From [Flexibacter] sp. ATCC 35208 (GTDB taxonomy: Bacteria > Bacteroidota > Bacteroidia > Chitinophagales > Chitinophagaceae), in NCBI RefSeq assembly GCF_001975825.1, contig NZ_MTKN01000021.1:71095-135094 (forward strand): DNA of 64,000 bases, read 5' to 3'. The position numbers were made by a program, and so were the translations under genes. The notes under the pieces are model-generated. The model ran no database searches. It saw only the letters and a list, made by a program, of their open reading frames with translations, and was not told where the DNA came from. Positions 25,715 to 33,733 of the stretch are shown in pieces (the first letter of the stretch is position 1; each line of letters opens with the position of its first letter).

Positions 25715-27499
25715 ATGACTGATCAGCCACGGAGATTATTCGACATTATCGCATACCAGCTGGCCCATTTTCCAAAAGCTGACATGCTGGTAGGAAAAGA
25801 AAACAACGTCTGGAAACAATATAGCACACAGGATGTAGCCGATCTGACACTACGCTTCAGTGCAGGCTTGCTTAAATTAGGTATTGGCAACGGGGACCGC
25901 ACCCCCGAAGGAGTAGATAAGATTGCGATCTTATCGCCCAACCGCCCGGAGTGGCTTATTACGGATCTGGCCTGCCAGCAGGCGGGCGCCGTACTTGCCC
26001 CCATTTACCCTACACTGAGCGAGCACGACCTGGAATATATTCTGAATGATGCTGCAGCCAGCATTCTCTTTGTAAGCGACAAAGACCTGTACGATAAGGT
26101 CTCGGCCTTCCGGAGCAAGCTGCCACACCTCAGGGAAGTGTTTACTTTTAACAAGGTCCCTGGTGCCAAACACTGGCTGGAAGTTCCAGCCATGGCCGAT
26201 GAAGTGGATTTTCCAAAGATTGCCGCCATCAAAGACAGCATTGAGCCGGAACAATTAGCTACCATCATTTATACCTCAGGAACAACCGGTACACCCAAAG
26301 GTGTGATGCTCACCCATCAGAATATCATGAGCAATGTACACGCCTGTACCCCCTGCCTGCCAGTGAACCCTACTGCCAAAGCACTTAGTTTCCTCCCACT
26401 GAATCATATTTTCGAACGCACCGTATCGTATATCTATCTCACTGCCGGCGTACCTATTTACTACGCGGAAAGCCTGGATACAATTGCCGATAACCTGCGG
26501 GAGGTAAAACCCTCCATCTTCACCACCGTACCACGGTTGCTGGAAAAAGTGTATGAGCGGATCATGGGTAAAGGACTGGAACTAAAAGGCATCAAAAAAG
26601 GGCTTTTCTTCTGGGCAGTAGACCTGGGCAAAAAGTTTGATATCAATCAGGACCAGGGCTGGTGGTACAAATTACAACTGACCATCGCCAATAAACTCGT
26701 GTTCAGCAAATGGCGGGAAGCACTGGGTGGCAACATCGATGTGATTGTAACAGGCTCCGCCGCCTGCCAGGTAAGATTGCTGAAAATCTTTACAGCGGCA
26801 AAAATACCCATCCTGGAAGGCTATGGATTGACAGAAACCTCGCCTGTGATCAGCGTAAACCGTACGGAAGAAAAAGATCGCATGTTTGGTACTGTAGGCC
26901 CCCTGATCAATAATGTGGAAGTGAAGATTGCCGAAGATGGAGAGATCCTTGTAAAAGGGCCCAACATCACTATCGGCTATTATAAACGTCCCGATCTCAC
27001 GGCAGAAGCCATCAAAGATGGATGGTTTCATACCGGGGATATCGGGGTGCTGGTGAACAATAAATTCCTGAAGATCACGGATCGGAAGAAGGAACTGTTC
27101 AAGACCTCGGGGGGTAAATTTGTGGCCCCTCAGCCTATCGAAAACAAGTTTAAAGAATCCATATTTATAGAGCAGATGATGGTGGTGGGCGAAGACCGCA
27201 AATTCACCGGGGCGTTGATTGTACCGTCTTTCCCTCAGCTGGAACGCTGGGCGCATAAAAAAGGGATACAGGTCAGCGATCATGCGGCATTGTGCAGGCT
27301 ACCAGAGATACAGATCCTGTTTCAGCAGATCGTGGAGAAGTACAATGCGTACTTCAGCCATATAGAGCAGGTGAAGAAGTTTGAGTTGCTGCCAAATGAG
27401 TGGACGATCGCGAATGGGGAGCTGTCGGGAACGCTGAAAGTAAAGCGGAAAGTGATTGCCCAGAAATATGCTGAACAGATTGAGAAAATCTATAATTAA
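25715..27499 (+). CDS. fadD: Long-chain acyl-CoA synthetase
   Basis: This 594-residue AMP-forming ligase shows all key motifs: IIYTSGTTGTPKGVMLTHQN (A3, from about residue 184), LEGYGLTETSPVISVN (A5), GWFHTGDIG (A7) and ITDRKKELFKTSGGKFVAPQPIE (A8 and hinge). The catalytic Lys region is GTLKVKRKV near the C-terminus. The FACL-type layout and length fit fatty acids of long chain. It activates free fatty acids to acyl-CoA at the membrane for beta-oxidation or lipid synthesis. It is well separated from the lipid-peptide cluster and is probably housekeeping. Confidence 0.92.
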   Translation: MTDQPRRLFDIIAYQLAHFPKADMLVGKENNVWKQYSTQDVADLTLRFSAGLLKLGIGNGDRTPEGVDKIAILSPNRPEWLITDLACQQAGAVLAPIYPTLSEHDLEYILNDAAASILFVSDKDLYDKVSAFRSKLPHLREVFTFNKVPGAKHWLEVPAMADEVDFPKIAAIKDSIEPEQLATIIYTSGTTGTPKGVMLTHQNIMSNVHACTPCLPVNPTAKALSFLPLNHIFERTVSYIYLTAGVPIYYAESLDTIADNLREVKPSIFTTVPRLLEKVYERIMGKGLELKGIKKGLFFWAVDLGKKFDINQDQGWWYKLQLTIANKLVFSKWREALGGNIDVIVTGSAACQVRLLKIFTAAKIPILEGYGLTETSPVISVNRTEEKDRMFGTVGPLINNVEVKIAEDGEILVKGPNITIGYYKRPDLTAEAIKDGWFHTGDIGVLVNNKFLKITDRKKELFKTSGGKFVAPQPIENKFKESIFIEQMMVVGEDRKFTGALIVPSFPQLERWAHKKGIQVSDHAALCRLPEIQILFQQIVEKYNAYFSHIEQVKKFELLPNEWTIANGELSGTLKVKRKVIAQKYAEQIEKIYN

Positions 27500-27531
27500 T
27501 TAAATGTGTGAGGAATTTTGGAAAAATCCTT

Positions 27532-27539
27532 TACTTTTG
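27532..27539 (+). promoter_or_regulatory. -7 box of tRNA-Arg(CCT)
   Basis: TACTTTTG fits TAnnTTTG perfectly and lies 34 bp before the tRNA. The expected -33 TTG at the usual distance is not clear. Confidence 0.6.
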
Positions 27540-27573
27540 CACTCCGCTAAAGGAGGACTTTTCCTAAAGTGAC

Positions 27574-27645
27574 GGCCCGGTAGTTCAATGGATAGAATAG
27601 AAGTTTCCTAAACTTTAGATACAAGTTCGATTCTTGTCCGGGCTA
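27574..27645 (+). tRNA. tRNA-Arg, anticodon CCT
   Basis: Cloverleaf of 72 nt: acceptor GGCCCGG with CCGGGCT, D-arm GTTC/GAAT, anticodon stem GAAGT/ACTTT with loop TTCCTAA (anticodon CCT, reading AGG), T-arm ACAAG-TTCGATT-CTTGT, discriminator A, no encoded CCA. It lies between fadD and a decayed Abi-like gene. Confidence 0.95.
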
Positions 27646-27654
27646 CGAAATTAA

Positions 27655-27679
27655 GTCAGCAGCGATGCTGGCTTTTTTT
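27655..27679 (+). terminator. Intrinsic terminator of tRNA-Arg(CCT)
   Basis: GTCAGCA (27655-27661), loop GCGA, TGCTGGC (27666-27672), then T7. Stem of 7 bp with one G-U. Confidence 0.93.
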
Positions 27680-28113
27680 ATTTCCTCCCACCGTGAGTGG
27701 TGAAATACCAAGTTCATTTTTTAGTTCGATAATATCTCCCCCCTGAGAATAATAAGTTTTGTTATCCCCTGTTTTACCTCGGGAACCTGAATCTCACATG
27801 ACACTTAAGTGAATAGTACTATTTCAAGTTGCCCTTTGACCAATATCTCAATAAGATAAATTGAATTTATTACCTCCTACAAATTGTTGTGTGCGTTAAC
27901 ATGGGGTTCACAATTTTTAGTTTTTTTTCTTTTTTCTTTGCGGGTTTCAATCTCTTCAACAGATAAGATGAAAATGCTACACTATAGACTATAAATGAAA
28001 AAAGGGGGTAATACCCCCTCTATATCTTTTACTTGATTACGTTTCTACAGAGAGAAAGAGGCTTTATCAAGTCTACGTATCGAAAATAAAAAGTTTTCCC
28101 GAATCCGCCAAAT
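27680..28113. other. 434-bp A+T-rich non-coding gap after tRNA-Arg
   Basis: No gene is supported here. The stretch is clearly A+T-rich, with a long pyrimidine run at about 27925-27945. A short palindrome GGGGGT-AAT-ACCCCC at 28004-28018 is preceded by A6, so it would act as a terminator only on the minus strand, although no minus-strand gene lies upstream of it. This may be the debris of an integrated element next to the tRNA. Confidence 0.5.
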
Positions 28114-28792
28114 ATGAAGCTGGTCTTAAGAAATAGATATTTATCAAATTCCAGATATAACAGGTATCTGATCGCTACCGGAAATGACAATGACAGAGCC
28201 AGAAAACTGTATAATGCAAACATACGTCTAGCTCAGGCATTCCACCCCATTCTTAGTCAGTTCGAAGTAATACTAAGGAATAGTTTAAATACAATTCTAT
28301 CAAGTCATTTCAGAGACCCGGATTGGATTATCAATCAAAAAAACGGATTTATGCGACACCTGTCATTAAGTCCAACCTTCTTTTTAAGAAACGCTGTGCA
28401 AAAAAACAGAGGGCAAATTAAGGAGAAGATCAATTCCTGCTACAAGTGGAAAAATAATTTCAGATCAGACACTGGGATTTTGGGTATCCTTATTTTTGCC
28501 CCATCATTATACCCTGATAGCTGGTCAGCCAATTCACATTTTTCCTCATAAACCAAGAACAGAAAACAGGGCAAGTATTCTTGCAAAATTAGACGACATA
28601 CAAAGTTTTCGTAACAGGGTTAATCACTGCGAACCATTATGTTTTATTGGAAATACCATCAATTGTTCCGAGGCTTTGACGATAAGGGCTAAAATATATG
28701 ATCTTATCAACTGGCTCGAGCCAGAATTAGTCTCATTCCTTGAAAAACTTGACAATGTGGTCAATAAGACAAACTATATAATGACCATCTAA
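28114..28792 (+). pseudogene. Abi-like (Abi_2-type) abortive infection protein, frameshifted
   Basis: The first frame from ATG 28114 encodes about 110 residues of an Abi-family protein (RYNRYLIATGNDNDRAR, LAQAFHPILSQFEVILRNSLN). Near 28430-28448 the homologous reading moves to the +1 frame, which continues as SGKIISDQTLGFWVSLFLPHHY and later LDDIQSFRNRVNHCEP and ends at 28792. Joined, the parts give about 225 residues, the normal size for this family. The first frame alone runs on to a meaningless tail. Either one base was lost in the cell, giving a dead gene, or it is a sequencing error. Such proteins are thought to sense phage and block growth. Confidence 0.8.
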
Positions 28793-28889
28793 CATCTCTC
28801 AGAAGAATTCCCCGAGATAGTAATGCTATTCAACCAATTATACGCGAATAGACTATTACACGACCATACTTCCATAAGGCCACCATAAG

Positions 28890-28944
28890 GTCATTAAAAG
28901 GGCACTTCAATATCCATTCGATATTGAAGTGCCCTTTTAATGAC
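28890..28944. terminator. Bidirectional terminator, perfect 24-bp stem
   Basis: Arms 28890-28913 and 28921-28944 match perfectly (core AAAAGGGCACTTC/GAAGTGCCCTTTT) around a 7-nt loop. The stem holds an A run on the left and a T run on the right, so it can terminate in both directions. It lies between the Abi-like remnant and the next plus-strand gene. Confidence 0.8.
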
Positions 28945-29030
28945 GTATTAGTACTCAATTAGCAATATAGTCGCACTATGTAACCGAACTAATCCTTAAT
29001 ATTGATTTTATAACCCCAAAATAAATTTTT

Positions 29031-29573
29031 ATGGCACTTGTCAAAGACAATATCCTCCTACAATGCATCCGCGGCTCCCTGGGCGATCAACTCACGATTT
29101 ACGAAAGGAACGGACAGATCATTATCGCCAAAAAACGCGGCCCATCAAAGAATAAGCCCACAATAAAACAGCTGGAAGCAAGGTATAAGATGAAAATAGC
29201 AGCAGCTTATGCACTGGCGATCCTGGAAGATCCTGAGCTGAAAGCTTATTATAAATCCCTCGCAGGACCCGGCCAGAATGCCTATAATATGGCAGTAAAG
29301 GATGCCTACAAGTCACCAGAAGTGCAGAACATTCGTTTTGAAGAGGAGACTGTAATCGTAACCGCGAAAGACGAATTCAGAGTAGCTGCAGTGGAAATAC
29401 GGGTGGTAAATAAAGCAGGTAACATACAGGAAAGAGGAAATGCAGTATTAAGCAGAAACGGCGTGGATTGGCATTATAAGGCTACCAGTTTACCCCCAGG
29501 TGGTAAGGTGATAATAGTCGCGGTCGATTTGCCGGGCAATGAAACGGTAAAAGAGCTATCGATAGGCGGATAA
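29031..29573 (+). CDS. Hypothetical two-part protein
   Basis: I do not recognise a named family for this 180-residue protein. The N-terminal third (LLQCIRGSLGDQLTIYERNG followed by IIAKKRGPSKNKPT) is basic and resembles the start of small Bacteroidota proteins of phage or extracellular-structure type. The middle is a helical stretch with Tyr and Ala (AAAYALAILEDPELKAYYK). The C-terminal 80 residues alternate hydrophobic residues like an Ig/FN3 beta-sandwich (FRVAAVEIRVVNKAGNI, GKVIIVAVDLPGN). There is no signal peptide or Cys pair. It stands alone between two hairpins, so it is its own transcription unit. Confidence 0.65.
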   Translation: MALVKDNILLQCIRGSLGDQLTIYERNGQIIIAKKRGPSKNKPTIKQLEARYKMKIAAAYALAILEDPELKAYYKSLAGPGQNAYNMAVKDAYKSPEVQNIRFEEETVIVTAKDEFRVAAVEIRVVNKAGNIQERGNAVLSRNGVDWHYKATSLPPGGKVIIVAVDLPGNETVKELSIGG

Positions 29574-29617
29574 TAACGACTCTTTCACCTCCAATTAATA
29601 TCCTTTTATTTCAGATC

Positions 29618-29638
29618 TGGCAGATTGCACATCTGCCA
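29618..29638 (+). terminator. Hairpin after the hypothetical gene
   Basis: TGGCAGAT (29618-29625) and ATCTGCCA (29631-29638) pair perfectly around a 5-nt loop, 45 bp after the stop. No T run follows directly, so efficiency is uncertain. Confidence 0.55.
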
Positions 29639-29715
29639 CACCGGCCTATTGTCATATATGTACGGTTGGTGTCACAAAAAAAATATGCCATCAAAAGGAA
29701 TTACAAATACGCTTA

Positions 29716-29753
29716 TTAAAAAAGCGAGAGTTAGCGATACCGCTAGCTCTCGC
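29716..29753 (-). terminator. Terminator of the ketosynthase/peptide operon
   Basis: GCGAGAGTTAGCG at 29724-29736 and CGCTAGCTCTCGC at 29741-29753 form a 13-bp stem; on the minus strand it is followed by T6. It begins immediately after the DUF2141 stop codon and ends the operon that starts near 40659. Confidence 0.85.
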
Positions 29754-30158
29754 CTAATTCCTTAAACTTACCGTTATCGATGACTGATCCGTCACCGTAA
29801 ACTTTGTACTCGCATACGTCGGATAAGCCGGTACATTATTAGAAAGCCCATACGGCTCTACAGGCACTGACATCACCTTATCCAGCGTCTTGTTACTATT
29901 CAGATCCTGAAATATAGTAACCGCATACTCCCCTGCCGGCAGTTTGGTAAACAGCACCCCGTTTTTCACACGGCTGGCAGGCACTTTGATTTTTGAAAAA
30001 GGTACTTTCATAAAGTCACCTTCTTTGTTGTAAAGCGCGAAATAGAAATCCCCTTTATTGATCAGTATATTTCTAACATTGACCTTTATAGAACAATTTC
30101 TCTGTGCAAAGCCCGCGAACGCTGTCAACAGCAACAAGGATGTAAATAATATTTTCAT
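29754..30158 (-). CDS. DUF2141 secreted protein
   Basis: The 134-residue protein has a signal peptide (MKILFTSLLLLTAFAGFAQ) and the DUF2141 pattern: CSIKVNVRNILINKGDFYFALY, LPAGEYAVTIFQDLNSNKTLD and PVEPYGLSNN. It is a beta-rich exported protein; the family has no assigned function but often accompanies carotenoid or lipid genes. It starts 5 bp after the acyltransferase gene and is last in the operon. Its presence suggests the operon product acts at or beyond the cell envelope. Confidence 0.8.
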   Translation of the reverse strand: MKILFTSLLLLTAFAGFAQRNCSIKVNVRNILINKGDFYFALYNKEGDFMKVPFSKIKVPASRVKNGVLFTKLPAGEYAVTIFQDLNSNKTLDKVMSVPVEPYGLSNNVPAYPTYASTKFTVTDQSSITVSLRN

Positions 30159-30163
30159 GATAG

Positions 30164-31276
30164 TTAGTTATGAATTAAGAATCTATTTTTATAAAGTAGG
30201 TGAACATCTGCCAATGGACGGTCTATAATTGCGTCCCGGTTTTTATTGTTAAACAAATGGAAGACATCTTTATCAAGTTCCATCAATTTGTAATTCTCTC
30301 TATTCAATATATAGTACCTGCCATCGAGCATGAACAACCCAGCTTTATCATTGATCGCTATATTTGTAAGACTGGATGGTATACCCGCATCAGGAGCTAC
30401 TATAGTCAGATACCGGTGTATAAACATCCACCCCTCCCACTGCATAGTATATGTCTGCAATGCATTTTCCAATATGCTATACAAATAGCGAATGCTCTGA
30501 TCTACATAAGCTGCAGGATTCCGTTCTCCCTTAGGCGGTGCAATAGGATCATACACATTCCACCTGGGCTGTAAGCGCTCATCATAATATGACAACATCG
30601 GTATGATAGGCACTTTCAGATAGAATGACAATGTAGGCAAACCTGTTCTCACAAACATTTCCTGACCGAAGAATGGGATCTGCTGGCTGTTATCCCGGTT
30701 CAGATAACCATTGGATCCGGAATTGCCATCTAAATAAGCCAGTACTGAATAGCCCTGTTTCATTTTACCCATAATCTGCAAAGCGAGGTCTGCTCTATCA
30801 GCAGGAAATACGATGAATTCTGAAGTAGAATTGAATGCATCTTTCACCAGCTGGAACTGGTACATCATTTTCTCCAGGTTAAACTTGTAAGCAAGCGGAT
30901 CTGCTATCAGCACTACATTAATATTGTACTTCACCAAAAAAGCAATGGCTGATCTGTATGAACCTGTATGATAAGAAACAAACAGCGCTGGCAAATGCTT
31001 TTTAATTTCATCATAATTAAATTCATTAAAGTCGTCTATACCACTGAACTTTGAACTGAACTGTGTATCGATCCCTTGTAGCACCTTGTAAGACAGGATA
31101 TCGAAATAGGCGCTTTTATGCTGGGATTCCGGCATTGCTGGCAGACACCTCGAAAGGTTGGCAGACAGGAACTGAAACGTCTGCAGACTGTGGCTTTCCC
31201 ACTTCTTTTCAAATGATACTTTCAGTTCCTGCTTGCTTTCCTCGAATATTTCGAGCCTTAAATTTTTAGATTGCAT
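30164..31276 (-). CDS. LpxL/HtrB-like acyltransferase, variant active site
   Basis: The 370-residue protein has the layout of the LpxL/HtrB lysophospholipid acyltransferase fold: FVSYHTGSYRSAIAFL near residues 99-114, VVLIADP, then AYLDGNSGSNGY and IPFFGQEMFVRTGLPTLSFYLKV. In canonical enzymes the His is followed at +5 by Asp or Glu (HX4D/E). Here His 103 is followed by Arg 108, so the classical catalytic acid is missing or moved. It has no N-terminal membrane helix. It overlaps the hydrolase gene by 11 bp. Given the ACP and ketosynthase upstream, it probably transfers the finished acyl chain from ACP to an acceptor, perhaps the peptide or a lipid. The acceptor is inference. Confidence 0.7.
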   Translation of the reverse strand: MQSKNLRLEIFEESKQELKVSFEKKWESHSLQTFQFLSANLSRCLPAMPESQHKSAYFDILSYKVLQGIDTQFSSKFSGIDDFNEFNYDEIKKHLPALFVSYHTGSYRSAIAFLVKYNINVVLIADPLAYKFNLEKMMYQFQLVKDAFNSTSEFIVFPADRADLALQIMGKMKQGYSVLAYLDGNSGSNGYLNRDNSQQIPFFGQEMFVRTGLPTLSFYLKVPIIPMLSYYDERLQPRWNVYDPIAPPKGERNPAAYVDQSIRYLYSILENALQTYTMQWEGWMFIHRYLTIVAPDAGIPSSLTNIAINDKAGLFMLDGRYYILNRENYKLMELDKDVFHLFNNKNRDAIIDRPLADVHLLYKNRFLIHN

Positions 31277-32024
31277 ATTCCTCTGTTTTTAGGAATTGAT
31301 GAATGTGATGAAACATTTTCGTTGGATCAATGATGTGTGCTTCACCAATCAATTTTTTAAAACTCAGATTTTCTAAATATTCATGTAGACTATCCAACGT
31401 ATCCATGTCGATCATCTTGTCTTCCGATCCATACAGCAGCATCGCCCTCGTAGACTGTGGCCGAATCTCGATCCGCGAGGTACGGATAATGTGATTCATC
31501 TGCTGGATAATAGGAACCTTATCAGGTATAGAAAGTTTCAGATTTGAAAACTTCTGTAACCCGATCAATGGATTCTTGTTGAAGTCTTCGTAACCATGAG
31601 AGAAGAGACTCAGTACCCTACAGAAAAGGTACATATCTACATCACTCACTTTTTTCAGTACAGACAGCAGCTCTTTATCTCTTGCCAGAATTCTGTTGGC
31701 ACATGCTATCAGTACGGCAGACTTGATATTGTGACGGTTCAGATTCAATAAGTGCTGTACCAGGAGACCTCCGTAACTATAACCGACCAGGTGTATGGGT
31801 TTATGTATATGATCCAGTACTTCTTTGTCGATATATTGGGCCAGTTCCTTAAAATTTTCCAGCTTGATAAATGGCCTGTTGTAGCCTGGATATTCGTAAA
31901 AGATGACCTCAAAGCGCTCCAATAGATCCTTGGGAATATTGGTTGTCCAGAAGCGGCTGTCTGAACTCATGGGGTTAAAGAATATCAGGCATTCATCCGC
32001 ATTTTTATTTATGCTCTGTACCAT
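31266..32024 (-). CDS. Alpha/beta hydrolase, thioesterase-like
   Basis: The 252-residue protein has the alpha/beta hydrolase nucleophile elbow GYSYGG (Ser about 83), preceded by IHLVGYS, an acid-loop region AMLLYGSEDKMID and a late His (GEAHIID). It resembles small serine hydrolases or type II thioesterases such as those that clear or release acyl chains from carrier proteins. No signal peptide, so cytoplasmic. It overlaps the protease gene by 16 bp and the acyltransferase by 11 bp, so its product is made with them. Alternative reading: an esterase acting on the final product. Confidence 0.78.
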   Translation of the reverse strand: MVQSINKNADECLIFFNPMSSDSRFWTTNIPKDLLERFEVIFYEYPGYNRPFIKLENFKELAQYIDKEVLDHIHKPIHLVGYSYGGLLVQHLLNLNRHNIKSAVLIACANRILARDKELLSVLKKVSDVDMYLFCRVLSLFSHGYEDFNKNPLIGLQKFSNLKLSIPDKVPIIQQMNHIIRTSRIEIRPQSTRAMLLYGSEDKMIDMDTLDSLHEYLENLSFKKLIGEAHIIDPTKMFHHIHQFLKTEEYAI

Positions 32025-33217
32025 TTTACACGTTTTAAAATGACGTTTGAAAATAGCTTCCTGTACTTCCGGGTAAACAGTGATATGATCACTATGGTCA
32101 CTATGCGCTTGAGCACTTCAATGGCCGTCTCGAAATTAAAACTCAGGTAAGGTATATACCTGATCAGTGCAATTGTCTTCAATATGGAGGCATATATAAA
32201 GGCAAATGCCATAAAGGTGACGAATATGATAAACGATACGCGAATGATGGTATATACAACCAGTAAGATCTTTTTAAAGCTATAGTCGCGGGGTTGCTCT
32301 TCTGCGAACGGGTCTTTCTTAGTGACCGCATTCAGGAGTAGTTCATTGGATGTCTTTATCAGGTTCGGTACACCGAGGAAGTCTGATAATACCCAATAGC
32401 CGTCGAGCTTTAAGAGTGGTACAAGGTTCGCCACCATGAGCACACTGTTGAACACATAGATCTTCCAGACAAAGCTTTGTGCAAAATCGTTGCTAGTGGT
32501 ATGCAATGCTGCTACAAGGCCCAGGTTGATGATCAATTGAATATAAATTCCTGCAAGGTTGATTTTTATTCTGTTGCTTTTGGACACTGTCCATACATCC
32601 GTCAGGTCGGTATACATGGCTGGCATGATGGTGTAGAATCCAAGGCCTATACTCCTGGCATTGATACCTGATTTATAGGCAGCGGCTGTGTGACCCAGTT
32701 CATGCACAAACATGATGAAGAAGAGGGAAAAGTAAGAGGCGACCCAGGTCAGTATCTCTGTTCCCAGTGGCAGGTCATCGTTGGCTACGATACTGTGTGT
32801 ACGGGAATAGAGCGCAAAGTTTACACCTGTTAGTAACAGGAACAGGAAGTAGAATGATTTGCCAAACAGAAAGGACAATGGTTTGGCCAGTGTGGTGGAT
32901 TGCCTGCTGGAAAGAACTTGCTTCTTATACCAGAATCCATCGTCGGACGCTTCACTGGCTTTGCTTTCTGTGGTTTTGAAGATGGGCAAAATCTTTGTGT
33001 CTATTATTTCTTTCAGGCCGGCCAGGCTGACGTTATCAAGTCGGGCTTGTAAGTCTTCCAGGTATTTGGCTTGCTGGCCTTCCCTTAAGATCTGATACAT
33101 GAACTCGCCTATCTTGAAGTACTTGCCCTCGTAGGAAAGTACAAATTCATTGTTAGAAGCACTGGTGATTGAGTAATCATAGTTTAACAAGGAATTTTCT
33201 GTTTGTAGAGGATTCAT
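32009..33217 (-). CDS. M50-type membrane zinc metalloprotease with PqqD-like N-terminus
   Basis: The 402-residue protein has an N-terminal soluble part (NYDYSITSASNNEFVLSYEG, FKIGEFMYQIL) resembling PqqD-like peptide-binding winged helices. At least five membrane helices follow. The zinc site is HELGH at 172-176 within FFIMFVHELGHTAAAY and the third ligand LDGYW (Asp about 272). Peptide-maturing M50 proteases of this type occur beside ribosomal peptide genes. It comes directly after the peptide array in the operon, so the likely role is to bind the leader and cut the peptide in the membrane. No ABC peptidase-exporter is found nearby, making this the only obvious maturation protease. Confidence 0.85.
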   Translation of the reverse strand: MNPLQTENSLLNYDYSITSASNNEFVLSYEGKYFKIGEFMYQILREGQQAKYLEDLQARLDNVSLAGLKEIIDTKILPIFKTTESKASEASDDGFWYKKQVLSSRQSTTLAKPLSFLFGKSFYFLFLLLTGVNFALYSRTHSIVANDDLPLGTEILTWVASYFSLFFIMFVHELGHTAAAYKSGINARSIGLGFYTIMPAMYTDLTDVWTVSKSNRIKINLAGIYIQLIINLGLVAALHTTSNDFAQSFVWKIYVFNSVLMVANLVPLLKLDGYWVLSDFLGVPNLIKTSNELLLNAVTKKDPFAEEQPRDYSFKKILLVVYTIIRVSFIIFVTFMAFAFIYASILKTIALIRYIPYLSFNFETAIEVLKRIVTIVIISLFTRKYRKLFSNVILKRVKWYRA

Positions 33218-33241
33218 ATAAAATGATTTGAAGGGTTTTTA

Positions 33242-33274
33242 AATGATGGGCATTTTTATCAAATGCCCATCATT
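33242..33274 (-). promoter_or_regulatory. Hairpin between the peptide array and the protease gene
   Basis: Perfect 14-bp arms (33242-33255 and 33261-33274, core GATGGGCATTT) with a 5-nt loop. No T run follows on the minus strand, so it could reduce but not stop transcription or protect the 3' end of the array mRNA. Confidence 0.6.
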
Positions 33275-33353
33275 AGTGATCATATATTGCCGGGTAACAT
33301 ACACCAACACCAACTTTGGGTAATGACTTATAACAAGGATCTATTCTTTTCAT
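33273..33353 (-). CDS. Possible 26-residue peptide gene
   Basis: A 27-codon frame from ATG 33353 to TAA 33273 encodes a peptide with MKRIDPCYKSLPKVG at the start and VCYPAIYDH at the end (Cys 7 and Cys 19). Unlike the array genes it lacks the conserved upstream TTTTAAAACTTA leader and the ELN motif, and its stop lies within a hairpin arm. It may be a chance frame. Confidence 0.25.
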   Translation of the reverse strand: MKRIDPCYKSLPKVGVGVCYPAIYDH

Positions 33354-33423
33354 GGGAATCGATTTTAGACTGTTATAAATTGGGGGTTCGCATTCTCCTG
33401 CCGGTGGTTACAGGCTGCTGTGA

Positions 33424-33510
33424 TTAGCAATTGATTGTGATAGAATCGATCACAGAAGCTGCTGCCAGTTCAACGCGAGATTCCAGTTCTACGATATTTA
33501 ATTCCTGCAT
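33424..33510 (-). CDS. Cys-terminated short peptide, copy 1 (operon-distal)
   Basis: The 28-residue peptide begins MQELNIVELESRVEL, continues with AAASV and ends IDSITINC, with Cys as the very last residue. The start is fixed by TTTTAAAACTTAACAAA directly upstream, shared with copies 2 and 3. The N-terminal ELNIVELE resembles leaders of ribosomal peptides; the Ala-rich segment would be a natural cleavage zone, leaving a short acidic peptide with a C-terminal Cys. Compared with copies 2 and 3 it has SV before the tail and an inserted Ser (IDSI for IDI), which makes it closer to copy 6 at the C-terminus. Function is inferred from context only: a substrate for acylation and for the M50 protease. 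Confidence 0.85.
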   Translation of the reverse strand: MQELNIVELESRVELAAASVIDSITINC

Positions 33511-33550
33511 TTTGTTAAGTTTTAAAAGGTTTGAAAAAGGTTGTTCAATG

Positions 33551-33569
33551 AGCTATTGTATGAATAGCT
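33551..33569 (-). promoter_or_regulatory. Intercistronic hairpin between peptides 2 and 1
   Basis: AGCTATT-GTATG-AATAGCT, a perfect 7-bp stem located 10 bp after the stop of copy 2. It may mark an RNA processing or stability point. Confidence 0.5.
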
Positions 33570-33578
33570 TCTGTGCAA

Positions 33579-33665
33579 TTAGCAATTGATTGTGATGTCG
33601 ATTGCTGCTGCAGCTGCCGCCAGTTCTACGCGGCTTTCCAGTTCTACGATGTTTAATTCCTGCAT
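33579..33665 (-). CDS. Cys-terminated short peptide, copy 2
   Basis: 28 residues: MQELNIVELESRVEL, then six Ala, then IDITINC. It differs from copy 3 by a single residue (Ser 11 versus Asn 11) although several codons differ. It has the same upstream TTTTAAAACTTAACAAA leader and the same downstream hairpin as copy 3. The Cys is the final codon before TAA. The conservation pattern (start, tail and Ala block) points to a real product. Confidence 0.88.
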   Translation of the reverse strand: MQELNIVELESRVELAAAAAAIDITINC

Positions 33666-33705
33666 TTTGTTAAGTTTTAAAAGGTTTGAAAAAAGATGTT
33701 CAATG

Positions 33706-33724
33706 AGCTATTGCATGAATAGCT
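33706..33724 (-). promoter_or_regulatory. Intercistronic hairpin between peptides 3 and 2
   Basis: AGCTATT-GCATG-AATAGCT, the same stem as the one at 33551 with a one-base change in the loop, so the structure was kept when the cassette was copied. Confidence 0.5.
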
Positions 33725-33733
33725 TCTGTGCAA

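Noticed and set aside
28004..28018. GGGGGT-AAT-ACCCCC palindrome as a gene terminator
   Set aside because: It would act only on the minus strand, where no upstream gene can be supported.
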